Made by a program: the position numbers and the translations under genes. DNA of 64,000 nucleotides from Amycolatopsis jejuensis (GTDB lineage Bacteria > Actinomycetota > Actinomycetes > Mycobacteriales > Pseudonocardiaceae), in contig NZ_JNYZ01000042.1 in the NCBI RefSeq assembly GCF_000717335.1, positions 22,069 to 86,068 of the forward strand. The letters run 5' to 3'. The notes below the pieces were generated by a model that did not search any database, was not told where the DNA came from, and saw only the letters and a program-made list of their open reading frames with translations. Below are positions 8,049 to 20,217 of this stretch, in pieces. The stretch's first letter is position 1; every line of letters starts with the position of its first letter.

Positions 8049-9638
8049 ATGGGAACTCGCACTGTCCGGGACGCCACGCGCGAGCTGCTCCGGAACCTCG
8101 GCCTCACCACGGTGTTCGGCAACCCCGGCACCACCGAGATCGCCTTCCTCACCGAGTGGCCCGACGATTTCACCTACGTGCTCGGCCTGCAGGAGTCGGC
8201 GGTCGTCGCGATGGCCGACGGGTACGCGCAGGCGACCCGGCGGCCGGTGCTCGTGAACCTGCATTCGGCAGGCGGCGTCGGACATTCGCTCGGACACGTG
8301 TTCACCGCCTACCGCAACCGCGCGCCGCTGATCGTGCTGGCCGGGCAGCAGACCCGCTCGCTGATGCCGGACGAGCCGTTCCTCGGCGCGGTGGAGGCGG
8401 CGAACTTCCCCAAGCCGTACGTCAAGTGGAGCATCGAGCCGGCCCGGGCGGCGGACGTACCCGCGGCCATCGCGCACGCGTACCACGTGGCCACCCAGGC
8501 GCCGCAGGGTCCGGTGTTCGTCTCGGTGCCGGTGGACGACTGGGACGCCGAGGCGACCATGCCGTTGCCCACCGGGCACCGCGTGTCCGGCTTCGCTCCC
8601 GACCCGGACGCGCTGGCCGACCTCGCCGCCGCGCTCGATGGGGCGCAGCGGCCCGCGCTGGTCGTCGGGGCCAGTGTGGACGGTGACGGCGCGGTACCGG
8701 ATGTCGTTGCGCTGGCGGAAAAACTGGGCGCCGGAGTGTGGGCGGCGCCGATGTCGTCGCGCTGCTCGTTCCCCGAAGACCACGCGCTGTTCCTCGGTTT
8801 CCTGCAGCCGGAACGGCGAGCGGTAGCGGAAGCGCTGCGCGAGCACGACCTCGTCGTGGTCCTCGGCGCGCCCGCGTTCACCTACCACGTGTACCGCGGC
8901 GAGCCGGAAATCCCGCTGCCGCCGCTGTACCTCGTGAGCGACGACGACCAGGTGCTCGCGCGTGCCGGTAACGGCATCGGGATCCGGTCCACGCCGAAGC
9001 TCGCGATCCGGGCGCTTGTCGAGAAGGTCGTGCCGGGTGCGCGGCAGGTGCCCGCACGGCCCGATGCACCGGGTAAACCCGTCGAGGCCACCCCGATTTC
9101 GCCGGACTTCGCGTACTCCGTGGTCGCAGATCTGTTGCCGGACAACGCGATCGTGGTCGAGGAGACGCCGAGCCACCGTAACTGCCTGCACGACCACCTG
9201 CCGATCACCGCCACCGACACCGGATTCCTCACCGTCGCGAGCGGAACCCTCGGGTACGGCCTGCCTGCCGCGGTGGGGGCGGCGCTGGGCCGTCCGGACC
9301 GCAAGGTGGTGGCGGTGCTGGGCGACGGGTCGAGCATGTACTGCGTGCAGGCGCTGTGGACCGCTGCGCGCGAGCATGCGCCGGTCACGTTTGTCGTGCT
9401 GGACAACGCGCAGTACGCCGCCGTCCGCATTCTCGGCGAGTCCGCGGGCGGGACGAAAGTTCCGGGTACCGACCTGGGCGGGATCGATTTCGCGCGGCTC
9501 GCGGAGAGTATGGGCTGCCCGGCGCGCACCGTCGAACAGGCCGCCGACCTGCGGCCCGCGCTCGCTGCGGCGTTGCAGGAGAACGGGCCGAGCCTGCTGC
9601 ACGTCCGGGTGGACCCGAATCCGCAGCCGCTGTACTGA
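8049..9638 (+). CDS. mdlC: Benzoylformate decarboxylase (ThDP enzyme)
   Basis: A 529-residue thiamine-diphosphate enzyme of the benzoylformate decarboxylase type, converting phenylglyoxylate to benzaldehyde and CO2 in mandelate catabolism. Seen: VFGNPGTTEIAFL, the cofactor-activating Glu49 in LGLQESAV, His72 in NLHSAGGVGHS (equivalent to active-site His70 of the Pseudomonas enzyme), and the ThDP/Mg motif LGDGSSMYCVQALWTAA ending at DNAQ. Related acetolactate synthases and oxalyl-CoA decarboxylases lack the His pattern. A GTG at 8040 is an alternative start. The acyl-CoA dehydrogenase gene follows after 45 bases and may share the pathway. No mandelate dehydrogenase gene is nearby, so the in vivo substrate is an inference. 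Confidence 0.85.
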   Translation: MGTRTVRDATRELLRNLGLTTVFGNPGTTEIAFLTEWPDDFTYVLGLQESAVVAMADGYAQATRRPVLVNLHSAGGVGHSLGHVFTAYRNRAPLIVLAGQQTRSLMPDEPFLGAVEAANFPKPYVKWSIEPARAADVPAAIAHAYHVATQAPQGPVFVSVPVDDWDAEATMPLPTGHRVSGFAPDPDALADLAAALDGAQRPALVVGASVDGDGAVPDVVALAEKLGAGVWAAPMSSRCSFPEDHALFLGFLQPERRAVAEALREHDLVVVLGAPAFTYHVYRGEPEIPLPPLYLVSDDDQVLARAGNGIGIRSTPKLAIRALVEKVVPGARQVPARPDAPGKPVEATPISPDFAYSVVADLLPDNAIVVEETPSHRNCLHDHLPITATDTGFLTVASGTLGYGLPAAVGAALGRPDRKVVAVLGDGSSMYCVQALWTAAREHAPVTFVVLDNAQYAAVRILGESAGGTKVPGTDLGGIDFARLAESMGCPARTVEQAADLRPALAAALQENGPSLLHVRVDPNPQPLY

Positions 9639-9683
9639 TGATCACGCATTGACCCGGATGAGTGACGCTGTTTGGATGGCCGG

Positions 9684-10901
9684 GTGCAGCCACTACTCAC
9701 TCCCGGCCAGCGGGACCTGGTCGACCGCGCGGGCAAGCTCGCCGACGTTTTCGCCGAGCGGGCAGCCGAGCACGATCGCGAGAACACCTTCCCGCACGAG
9801 AACTACGACGACCTGCGCGAGGCCGGGTTCCTGAGACTGTCGGTACCCGAGGAGCTGGGTGGCCTCGGCGCCGGGCTGCCGGAAATCCTGCCGGTGCTGG
9901 AACGGCTCGCGATGGGCGACGGCGCCACCGCGCTGGCGTTCACCATGCACCTGTCGCCGCTGGGGCAATGGGCGAGCGTGTGGCGGCGCACGAAAGCGCC
10001 GCGGCTGGCGGAACTGCTGCGCAAGGCGGTGGACGGGGAGCTGATCTGGGCGTCGATCACGAGTGAAACGGGCCTGCGCAACGACATGACGGACGCGAAC
10101 ACGCGCGCCGTACGCGTCGAGGGCGGGTTCGAGCTCACCGGCCGCAAGAGCTTCGCGACGAACTCGTCGGTCGCCACGCATTGCTCCACGACCGCCCGCC
10201 ACGAGGACGCCGAGGGCGGCCCGCGGCTGCTGCTGTGCCAGATCGCGCTCGACCAGCCTGGTGTCACGATCCACCAGACGTGGAACACGATGGGCATGCG
10301 CGGCACCCAGAGCAATGACCTGGAGCTGGACAAGGTGTTCGTCGAGGACCCGGCAGTGGTGCACTCACTGCCGGTGAAGCACCTCGACGCGCGAGTGCTG
10401 GAAACCGTGTGGTCGTGGGCAATGCCGGCGTTTTCGGCCGTCTACACGGGAGTCGCGGCGGGCGCGCTGGACTGGACGGTCCGGTCGCTGGTCAAGCGCG
10501 GCAAGACGGCGGACCCGGTGCTGCAGGACGTGATCGGCGAATGCCAGATCCTGCTGGAAAGCTCGCGCGCACTGATCTACCGGCACGCCGACGAGGTGAT
10601 GAGCCGCCGCCTGTTCACCGGCGACGTCCAGGACGGCGTGGCCCGCTGCGCGGTGGTGAAGTACACGGCGGCGAACAACGCGGTCCAGGTGATGCAGCGC
10701 TTGGTCGACGTCCTCGGCGGGATGTCGTACACGAAGGCGCTGCCGTTCGAACGCATGTGGCGAGACGTCCAGGCGAGCACCTTCATGCCGATGGGCAACC
10801 TGGCGACGCGGAAGCTGGTGGGCGCGAACGTGCTTGGCGTGCAGACGTTACCGGAGATCAGCCCGGACGAGACCGGACCCGGCTCGCGCGCGAAGGTTTG
10901 A
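9684..10901 (+). CDS. Acyl-CoA dehydrogenase family flavoprotein
   Basis: About 405 residues with the full acyl-CoA dehydrogenase fold: N-terminal helical domain (NYDDLREAGFLRLSVPEELG), the middle beta domain with WASITSETG and TGRKSFATNSSVA, and the C-terminal helical domain ending in DVLGGMSYTKALPFERMWRD. FAD-dependent alpha,beta-dehydrogenation of a CoA thioester is the expected role, but the substrate cannot be told; some flavin-dependent monooxygenases share this fold. GTG 9684 was chosen over TTG 9672 (four residues longer); neither has a strong ribosome binding site. It probably shares a transcript with mdlC. Confidence 0.82.
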   Translation: MQPLLTPGQRDLVDRAGKLADVFAERAAEHDRENTFPHENYDDLREAGFLRLSVPEELGGLGAGLPEILPVLERLAMGDGATALAFTMHLSPLGQWASVWRRTKAPRLAELLRKAVDGELIWASITSETGLRNDMTDANTRAVRVEGGFELTGRKSFATNSSVATHCSTTARHEDAEGGPRLLLCQIALDQPGVTIHQTWNTMGMRGTQSNDLELDKVFVEDPAVVHSLPVKHLDARVLETVWSWAMPAFSAVYTGVAAGALDWTVRSLVKRGKTADPVLQDVIGECQILLESSRALIYRHADEVMSRRLFTGDVQDGVARCAVVKYTAANNAVQVMQRLVDVLGGMSYTKALPFERMWRDVQASTFMPMGNLATRKLVGANVLGVQTLPEISPDETGPGSRAKV

Positions 10902-11000
10902 TCGGCGAACGGGTGAATCCGCCGCGAGGGGGATGAGTTCTCGCTGCCTTCCGGACTACCTTGATCACTTCGGTCTTGGTGTCCAGGGGAGGGACAGCGA

Positions 11001-11705
11001 GTGGCGAAGCAGAAGTATGCGAGGCGCCCGGACGGATCGGTTTACCCGATCACGCCCAAGAAGGGCGGGGTCAAGATCCTCGTGGCCGGAGTGGCGGTCG
11101 TTGCCGCCGTCGGAGGCGGTACCGCTGCCGGGATCGGCGGCGCGAGCGTGGAATCGGGCGCACTGCCGGGAAATCTCTCCGGTGAGGTCGCGGACTCGCT
11201 GCCCGGCCGGGACCTCGTAACCAGGAAGGCCGAGGGCCGGAAATCCGCCCAGCGGGGCCGCAAGCAGGAGACCTTCGGCCGGTTCAAGCTCAAGGAGCTG
11301 AAGCGGACCGCGAAACACGAGCTCACCTGCCTGGCGAACTCGACCGGCCAGGTCCGGGAGTACCTGGCCCACCACCGGTGCACTTCACTGGACCGGAGTC
11401 TGTACGCGGTCGGCGACGGTCGCGGCAATGCCGCCGTGCTTTCGCTCGTGCGCGTCGGTTTTCCGAAGAAGAGCGACGCCGCCGGATGCGAGAAAGTCGA
11501 GAAAGTGCACGGCAGCGGCGACATCAAGCCGCTGGGTGCCGCCGCGCTGGGGCTCGCGAGAGTCGAGTTCTCCGGCCGCCATTTTCATTCCCGGATCGAC
11601 CGCCGCACCATGGTCGTCGCCGAGACGGAAACCCTCACCGGGCACATCGGTAACGCCGAACTCGACGCGCTGGCCGACGTCTCGGTGTGGTTTCCCCGAG
11701 TCTGA
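11001..11705 (+). CDS. Hypothetical membrane-anchored protein
   Basis: A 234-residue protein I do not recognise. GTG 11001 follows AGGGGAGGG at good spacing. A basic N-terminus (MAKQKYARRPDGSVYPITPK) precedes one hydrophobic segment (about residues 25-45), then a Lys/Arg-rich linker and a folded extracytoplasmic domain with three cysteines (HELTCLANS, HHRCTSL, AAGCEKV). Its stop codon directly abuts the stop of the convergent ABC ATPase gene, with zero spacing. Confidence 0.7.
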   Translation: MAKQKYARRPDGSVYPITPKKGGVKILVAGVAVVAAVGGGTAAGIGGASVESGALPGNLSGEVADSLPGRDLVTRKAEGRKSAQRGRKQETFGRFKLKELKRTAKHELTCLANSTGQVREYLAHHRCTSLDRSLYAVGDGRGNAAVLSLVRVGFPKKSDAAGCEKVEKVHGSGDIKPLGAAALGLARVEFSGRHFHSRIDRRTMVVAETETLTGHIGNAELDALADVSVWFPRV

Positions 11706-12545
11706 TCAGCTTTTCGCGTTCTCCACGGCAGGCGCTTCCGAAGCCGCCGCCGCGTCCCACTCCGCCGCGTCCGCTGCCGCCTGCGAAGCCGGGCCATGCA
11801 GCAGGCGGGCCACTTCCCCGCGCAGGGAAACGAACCGGGCCGATTCCCGGGTCGTGATCTGGTCTCGCTGGGCGGGCAGGTCCACCGGCAGGTCGGCCAC
11901 GATGCGCGCCGGGGACTTCGACAGCACCAGCACCCGGTCGCCCAGGTACACGCTCTCGTCGATGTCGTGGGTCACCAGCAGGACCGTCGTACCCTGCTCC
12001 GATTGCACGCGGCGCAGCAGATCCTCCAGGTCGAACCGGGTCTGCGCGTCCACCGAGGCGAACGGTTCGTCCATCAGCAGCAATACCGGACGGCTCGCCA
12101 GCGCGCGGGCGATCGACACCCGCTGCTGCATCCCGCCCGACAGCTGCCACGGGAATTTGCCCTCCACTCCGGACAGTCCGACCGCCGTCAGTGCCTCGGT
12201 CGCTCGCCGACGGCGGGCCGGCTTGTCGAGTTTGGTCCAGCGCAAGGGGAATTCCACGTTCTTCGCGACCGTCAGCCACGGGAACAGCGAGCGGCTGTAG
12301 TCCTGGAACACGACCGCGAGATCGTCCGGCACCGTCGTGACCCGGTCGCCGTGCAGGCTCACCGTGCCCGACGTCGGCGGGAGCAGGCCCGCGATCGCCC
12401 GCAGCAGCGTGGATTTCCCGCACCCCGACGGGCCCACGATGCACGCCAGCTGCCCGGACTCCACGGTGAACGACAGGTCATCGACCGCGGCATCGCCGCT
12501 GCCGTAGCGGTGCGTGAGGCCGGAGACCTCGAGCATGGTCGACAT
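11706..12545 (-). CDS. ABC transporter ATP-binding protein, NrtD/SsuB/TauB type
   Basis: A 279-residue ATPase subunit: Walker A GPSGCGKST, Q-loop VVFQDYSRSLFPW, signature LSGGMQQRVSIARAL, Walker B LLLMDEPFASVDAQT, and switch His in LVTHDIDESVYL. The SLFPW after the Q-loop is typical of the nitrate/sulfonate/taurine subfamily. It is the last gene of a four-gene leftward operon (binding protein, permease, permease, ATPase) and starts seven bases after the permease stop. It should energise import of a small anion or amine-type substrate; the exact ligand is unknown. Confidence 0.92.
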   Translation of the reverse strand: MSTMLEVSGLTHRYGSGDAAVDDLSFTVESGQLACIVGPSGCGKSTLLRAIAGLLPPTSGTVSLHGDRVTTVPDDLAVVFQDYSRSLFPWLTVAKNVEFPLRWTKLDKPARRRRATEALTAVGLSGVEGKFPWQLSGGMQQRVSIARALASRPVLLLMDEPFASVDAQTRFDLEDLLRRVQSEQGTTVLLVTHDIDESVYLGDRVLVLSKSPARIVADLPVDLPAQRDQITTRESARFVSLRGEVARLLHGPASQAAADAAEWDAAAASEAPAVENAKS

Positions 12546-12552
12546 AAGCGGG

Positions 12553-13386
12553 TTACCTTCCCTCGTTCCGGCCGGGCTGCCAGCCGAGCACGCGACGTTC
12601 GATGCCGAGCAGGGCCGCGTTGAACCCGTACCCGAGGATGCCCAGCAGCACGATCCACGCCCACATCTGGTCGAAGTCGTACGCCCGCTGCGCGGCGAGC
12701 AGCGCGTACCCGATGCCGTTGAGCGAACCGACGAGTTCCGAGATCGCCATCAGGATCAGCGAGATCGAGAGCGACAACCGCAGCCCGGCGAAGATCTTCG
12801 GCAGTGCCGCGGGCAGCACGACCAGCCCGATCCAGTACCGCCGTGGCGTGCGGAAGGCGCGCGCGGTCTCGGCTTTCACCTTGTCGACCGAACGCACTCC
12901 GTCCACTGTGTTCATCAGCACCGGCCACAGTGAACCGAAGATGATCGTGGCGATCTGCATGCCCGGTCCGATGTGGAACAACACGATGAACACCGGGACC
13001 AGCGCGGGCGGCGGAATGGCGCGGAAGAACGCGAAAAGCGGTCCCACGTAGTCCATTCCGGTGCGCGAGCGGCCCAGCGCGGTGCCGAGCGCAACGCCGA
13101 GCACCACCGACAGCAGCCACCCGCCGAGCACGCGGGCGATGCTCGGCAGCGCGTGCTCGAACACCGCGTCGCCGAGGAACAGCTGCGACGCCGGTCCGGA
13201 GAACCACAGTTTCGCTGCTGCCGCGGCAATTTTCGACGGCGGCGGGAAGAACACGCTCTGGCTCAGCCGGGTCGCGAGCTCCCACAGCAGCACGAGGATC
13301 ACGAACAACAGCCATTTGCGGGCAAACCCGCCGAGCCCGCGGCCGACCCGCCGGGTCACCGTGGACGGCTTTTCGACCACACTCAC
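12553..13386 (-). CDS. ABC transporter permease, SsuC/TauC type (second)
   Basis: A 277-residue integral membrane protein with about six helices and the cytoplasmic EAA-type loop AETARAFRTPRRYWIGLVVL, which contacts the ATPase. It begins GTG 13386, overlapping the preceding permease stop by four bases (GTGA). Typical segments are WLLFVILVLLWELATRLS near the N-terminus and ISLILMAISELVGSLNGIGY. With the permease at 13383-14150 it would form a heterodimeric channel, which is unusual because most SsuC/TauC transporters have one permease gene. Confidence 0.9.
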   Translation of the reverse strand: MSVVEKPSTVTRRVGRGLGGFARKWLLFVILVLLWELATRLSQSVFFPPPSKIAAAAAKLWFSGPASQLFLGDAVFEHALPSIARVLGGWLLSVVLGVALGTALGRSRTGMDYVGPLFAFFRAIPPPALVPVFIVLFHIGPGMQIATIIFGSLWPVLMNTVDGVRSVDKVKAETARAFRTPRRYWIGLVVLPAALPKIFAGLRLSLSISLILMAISELVGSLNGIGYALLAAQRAYDFDQMWAWIVLLGILGYGFNAALLGIERRVLGWQPGRNEGR

Positions 13387-14150
13387 GCGGCGGCTCCCTG
13401 CGCGACGCTGCTCCAGCCGAAGAGCCGGTGCCCGAGCCGTTCCAGGCCCTCGTTGACCAGGTAGCCCAGCACCCCGGCGACGACGGTGCCCGCGAGCACC
13501 AGGTCCATCCGCCCCGACCCGGAGCTCGCCTCCAGCACGAACTGCCCGATCCCGAGCTTCGCACCGGCCAGGAACTCCGTGCTGATCACGAGGATCAGCG
13601 AGATCGCCGCGGACAGCCGGATCCCGGTGAACACGAACGGCGCGGCATGCGGCAGCGCAACGGAAGTGAGGACCCGCGATCGCGGAGTGCCGTACGACCG
13701 CGCGGTTTCCAGCAGCAGCGGGTCGATCTCGGCGAGCGCGTAGATCGTGTTGAAGAGAATGGGCCACACGGCCGCGTACACGGCCAGCGTGATCTTCGCT
13801 TCCGGACCGCCGCCGATCACGATCAGCACCAGCGGAATCAGCGCGACCGACGGGATCGGCCGCAGGAACTCGACGATCGCCTTGGTCGCGTCCCGCAGCC
13901 AGCGCACGCTGCCGAGCACCAGCCCGGCAGGCACCGCAATGGCGATCGAGATCGCGAGCGCGATCATCCAGGCGAGCAGCGACGCCACCACGTCACGGAC
14001 GAATGCGACGTCCCCGAGCAGCTCACCGATCCGCGCGAACACGACGGTCGGCGGCGGCAGGTCGTTCTGGTCGAGCAGACCGGCCCGCACGAGTACCTCC
14101 CACAGCAGGAGGAAACCGAGCAGGCCGGTCAGATTCCGGACGAGCCGCAC
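13383..14150 (-). CDS. ABC transporter permease, SsuC/TauC type (first)
   Basis: A 255-residue membrane protein starting GTG 14150, one base after the binding-protein stop. Features are LLGFLLLWEVLVRAGLLDQ (first helix), LGSVRWLRDATKAIVEFLRP, the EAA-like loop ETARSYGTPRSRVLTSVALP, and ISLILVISTEFLAGAKLGIG. It is related to its downstream neighbour, suggesting an old duplication. Inferred role: one half of the transmembrane channel for the substrate delivered by the lipoprotein at 14152-15177. Confidence 0.9.
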   Translation of the reverse strand: MRLVRNLTGLLGFLLLWEVLVRAGLLDQNDLPPPTVVFARIGELLGDVAFVRDVVASLLAWMIALAISIAIAVPAGLVLGSVRWLRDATKAIVEFLRPIPSVALIPLVLIVIGGGPEAKITLAVYAAVWPILFNTIYALAEIDPLLLETARSYGTPRSRVLTSVALPHAAPFVFTGIRLSAAISLILVISTEFLAGAKLGIGQFVLEASSGSGRMDLVLAGTVVAGVLGYLVNEGLERLGHRLFGWSSVAQGAAA

Positions 14151-14151
14151 G

Positions 14152-15177
14152 TCAGGTCGCGCTCGCCTGCGGGACGATCATCGAGGCGACGTCGATCCGG
14201 CTCTGGATCGACCCGAACTGCTGCAGCAGGTCGGGGACCCGCTGGATGCGCCGGGCGTCCAAAGTAGACTGGAAGGTGAGCAGGTTCGTCAGCTTCGCGG
14301 TCGCCTCGTCGACCTTCGAGAACTGGATCATCAACGGCTCGATCTTCGAACGGTCGGCCGATTCCTTGGTGGCCCGCGACATCGCGCGCTGGAAAGCGGC
14401 GACGGTCTTCGGGTTCCCGGAGGTGAACTTGCCGAGCGAGCCGTACCCCGCGGTCGGGAAGTCCTTGGTGCCGCCGGACGCGGTGTCGATGACCTCCACC
14501 GTGCCATTGGTCTTCGCCGACGCGGTGATGAACGGCTCGGTGAGGAAGCCCGCGTCGACGTCGCCCCGCTTCACCGCCGCGCCGATCTGCGGGAAGCTGA
14601 CCGACACCCACTTCACGCCGGAGTAGTCCACGCCGTTGTCGCGCATCACGGACTTGGTGAGGGTGTCGCAAATCGTGTTGGTGGCGGTGATGGCGATTTT
14701 CTTGCCTGCCAGGTCGTGCACGTTCTTCACGTTGCTGTTCGGCATGGCGACGATCTCGGTGCTCTTCGGACCCGCCGACGACGCGTCCGCGACCAGCTTG
14801 ATGTCCGCGCTGCCCTTGCTCTTCGCGATGAAGAACGGCGTGTAGCTCGCGTAGGCGATGTCGACCTCGCCTGCGATCAGCTTGGTGAGGGATGCGTCAC
14901 CGCTGGCCGCGTCGACGGCTTCGACCTCGAGGCCCTCGTTCTTGAAGTAGCCGTTCTGTACCGCCAAGTGGAACGGAGCGACGTCGATCGTCGGCATGAT
15001 CGAGACCTTGATCTTGGCCTTCTCGACCCCGGACCCGCCGTTCGACTTGCCCGAATCGTCGGATCCGCCGAGCAGCCCGCAACCGCTCGCGGTCACCGCG
15101 ACGCCGCTGGCCATGGCGAGAGACAGGAACCCGCGCCTGCCGTACGTACGTCGGCTGCTCGCCGCTTCGTCAAACAA
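14152..15177 (-). CDS. ABC transporter substrate-binding lipoprotein, NMT1/SsuA family, Tat-type signal
   Basis: The first gene of the ABC operon. I place the start at TTG 15177 because AGGAG lies six bases upstream; a GTG at 15249 would add 24 residues without a ribosome binding site. The N-terminus has a twin-arginine motif (YGRRGFLSLAMASG) followed by lipobox TASGC, so a Tat-exported lipoprotein is likely. The mature part has IKVSIMPTIDVAPFHLAVQN and GYFKNEGLEVEAVDAASGD, typical of nitrate/sulfonate/pyrimidine-precursor binding proteins. Long Gly/Ser linker (GGSDDSGKSNGGSG) after the Cys. It is divergent from the conservon across about 0.6 kb. Confidence 0.85.
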   Translation of the reverse strand: MFDEAASSRRTYGRRGFLSLAMASGVAVTASGCGLLGGSDDSGKSNGGSGVEKAKIKVSIMPTIDVAPFHLAVQNGYFKNEGLEVEAVDAASGDASLTKLIAGEVDIAYASYTPFFIAKSKGSADIKLVADASSAGPKSTEIVAMPNSNVKNVHDLAGKKIAITATNTICDTLTKSVMRDNGVDYSGVKWVSVSFPQIGAAVKRGDVDAGFLTEPFITASAKTNGTVEVIDTASGGTKDFPTAGYGSLGKFTSGNPKTVAAFQRAMSRATKESADRSKIEPLMIQFSKVDEATAKLTNLLTFQSTLDARRIQRVPDLLQQFGSIQSRIDVASMIVPQASAT

Positions 15178-15683
15178 GGTCGCTCCTAGCGAATGAGGTC
15201 CCGCCGATTGCGCTGGCGTGGAGGAAGGTGGCTCATTGTCCGGAGTCACGCGGCTACTGTAGAGAACCAACGCGGCTACTCACAATGGGTGGTCATGCAC
15301 GATTCAGAAGTGGTACTCGTCACTCGATCAGGTGATCGATCTGCCTGGTGTCCGGGGTTACCGGAACGGCCCGTGGGTGCCCGATCGACCTTAATCCGCT
15401 GCCTGGGTGCTCCCGGACGGCCTCTGGAGGGTTACAAATGGGCCAAGCTTTCGCTACCCTCTGCTCCTGCAGTGTGAGGTGTGGACCACCGATGTAGTGA
15501 GAGTAAGTCTCCCCAAGACGCTCCGCACAACCGGCTAACGGCCGGTCAGGGTGGCCTCGGCCGAACGGACCAGCGATCGACCACGTGCGGGGACCGAACG
15601 TCATGTCAGACCTGAACCGATTCCGCGCCCGAGGCGGCGGGCAACCGCACCGGAAAGTCGATCTTTTCACTCGGAAGGGTGTA
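15178..15683. other. Divergent intergenic region, no convincing gene
   Basis: About 500 bases between the ABC operon and the conservon. Open frames here lack ribosome binding sites and look antisense or accidental. It should hold both divergent promoters; I cannot assign them with confidence. The only structured element is the leader frame beginning at 15684. Confidence 0.5.
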
Positions 15684-15754
15684 ATGGCTCGGTCAGCGGA
15701 CCCGTCCCCGTCATCCATCCGGGTGCGGGGCCACCTGCCGGGAGCGTGCGCGTA

Positions 15755-15755
<1 letters not shown>
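15684..15755 (+). CDS. Candidate 23-residue leader peptide ahead of the conservon kinase
   Basis: ATG 15684 has GGAAGG five bases upstream, a better site than the kinase itself has. The frame encodes MARSADPSPSSIRVRGHLPG followed by ACA and stops TAG at 15753-15755; the last G is the first base of the kinase GTG start (TAGTG). This architecture fits a leader whose translation delivers ribosomes to the kinase start. There is no repeated codon suggesting amino-acid attenuation. It could be coincidental. Confidence 0.35.
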
Positions 15756-18951
<3,196 letters not shown>

Positions 18952-18955
<4 letters not shown>

Positions 18956-19428
18956 CACGGGCGGGAGTGCAGCCGGGAGGCGGCTCGGTGCAGCCGAACG
19001 GCCGGGCGGCCGGCGGCAGCGCGGCGGGCAGCTTCGCGTGGCTGATCACGGACTTCGTCCACCGGGTGCCCGGTGCGGCGCACGCGGTGGTCGTCTCGGC
19101 CGACGGTCTGCTGCTCGCGTCTTCGCGCGGGCTGCCGAAGGACCGGGCGGACCAGCTGGCGGCCGTCGCCTCGGGGCTGACCAGCCTTGCCCGCGGCGCG
19201 GCGAAGGTGTTCGAAGGCGGCCCGGTCGCGCAGACCGTGGTCGAGATGGCGAACGGATTCCTCTTCCTGATGTCGGTGTCCGACGGCTCGTGCCTCGCGG
19301 TGCTCGGCTCGCCGGAGAGCGACATCGGCTTGGTGGTGTACGAGATGACACTGCTCGTCGAACGGGTCGGGCAGCAGCTCACGCCGGAGATGCGGGCACA
19401 ACTTCAGGGCGCTGCGGTCCGCCGCTAG
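18952..19428 (+). CDS. Roadblock/LC7 domain protein, CvnB type
   Basis: A 158-residue soluble protein of the roadblock/LC7 family. After a disordered Gly-rich N-terminus of about 25 residues, the domain runs from [20 protein letters not shown] through [11 protein letters not shown] to the C-terminal [19 protein letters not shown]. Roadblock proteins often serve as GTPase-activating or scaffold partners of small GTPases, here presumably the CvnD-type protein at 20198-20803. The start GTG overlaps the kinase stop by four bases. Confidence 0.93.
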
Positions 19429-19455
19429 GCGGGCAAGGGACTTCAGGAGTAGACC

Positions 19456-20217
19456 GTGGACGACGGGCGCTTGCGGGGCGATGGCCGGCTGGGTGACGAC
19501 TTCACCGGAGGCTGGGCTGATCGGGAGGACTGGAAGTCCTTCCGGGAACGGGTCGACCGTGAATGGCGTTCGAGAGACGTCCAGACCGCGGACTCCGAAC
19601 CGGTGCGGGAGCCACCGAACTGGCTCACCGACTCCAACGCGGGACAGCAGCCGGGCATCACCGCCGTGCCCGGGTACCGCGAGCGGCTGCTCGGCGGCCC
19701 CGGTTCCGAGCTCTTCGGCGGAGCCAGCGGACCGCTGTACGACTCGGCCGAGTTCGCCGCCTTCAGCGCGGACCGCGACCGGTCGCCGGGACCGTCGTCC
19801 GACGAGCTGGCGGCGGCGCTGCCGGCACAGGCAGCCGGTGAGTACGTGGACGAGCCGCCGGTGGCCGAGGTCGAGACCTCCGGGCTCGTCCGGCCTTACT
19901 TCCGCACCCGCGGACGCACGAGGCCGACCTACGACCTCGCGATCGAGGCGCTGGTGTCCACCAGCGAGCAGGGCCGCGTGCTCGACCGCGTCCGCGTGCC
20001 GGAGCACCGGTCGATCTGCGACCTGTGCCTCGACACCCGGTCGGTCGCCGAGGTCGCCGCGCTGCTGCGGCTGCCGCTCGGCGTGGTGCGGGTGCTGATT
20101 GGTGATGTGGCGGGCCTCGGCCTGGTGCTCGTGCACACGAGCAGCAGTACGAACGCGGGTGACCGCCCCAGTATCGAGTTCATGGAAAGGGTGCTCAGTG
20201 GGCTTCGGAGAATTTGA
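19456..20217 (+). CDS. DUF742 protein, CvnC type, with long N-terminal extension
   Basis: A 253-residue protein; GTG 19456 follows AGGAG at eight bases. The DUF742 domain lies in the last 120 residues: VRPYFRTRGRTRPTYDLAIE, EHRSICDLCLDTRSVAEVAA and LRLPLGVVRVLIGDVAGLGL, a winged-helix-like region. Usual CvnC proteins are nearer 120-130 residues, so the acidic, Gly/Pro-rich first half is an extension. It is the third member of the conservon; its 3' end overlaps the GTPase gene by 20 bases. Confidence 0.9.
   Translation: MDDGRLRGDGRLGDDFTGGWADREDWKSFRERVDREWRSRDVQTADSEPVREPPNWLTDSNAGQQPGITAVPGYRERLLGGPGSELFGGASGPLYDSAEFAAFSADRDRSPGPSSDELAAALPAQAAGEYVDEPPVAEVETSGLVRPYFRTRGRTRPTYDLAIEALVSTSEQGRVLDRVRVPEHRSICDLCLDTRSVAEVAALLRLPLGVVRVLIGDVAGLGLVLVHTSSSTNAGDRPSIEFMERVLSGLRRI

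Noticed and set aside
6252..9602. Leftward open frame of more than 1100 codons opposite the S53 peptidase and mdlC
   Set aside because: No domain or ribosome binding site; both opposite genes have catalytic motifs.
8049..9638. Acetolactate synthase or oxalyl-CoA decarboxylase
   Set aside because: The NLHSAGGVGHS active-site His and overall length fit benzoylformate decarboxylase better.
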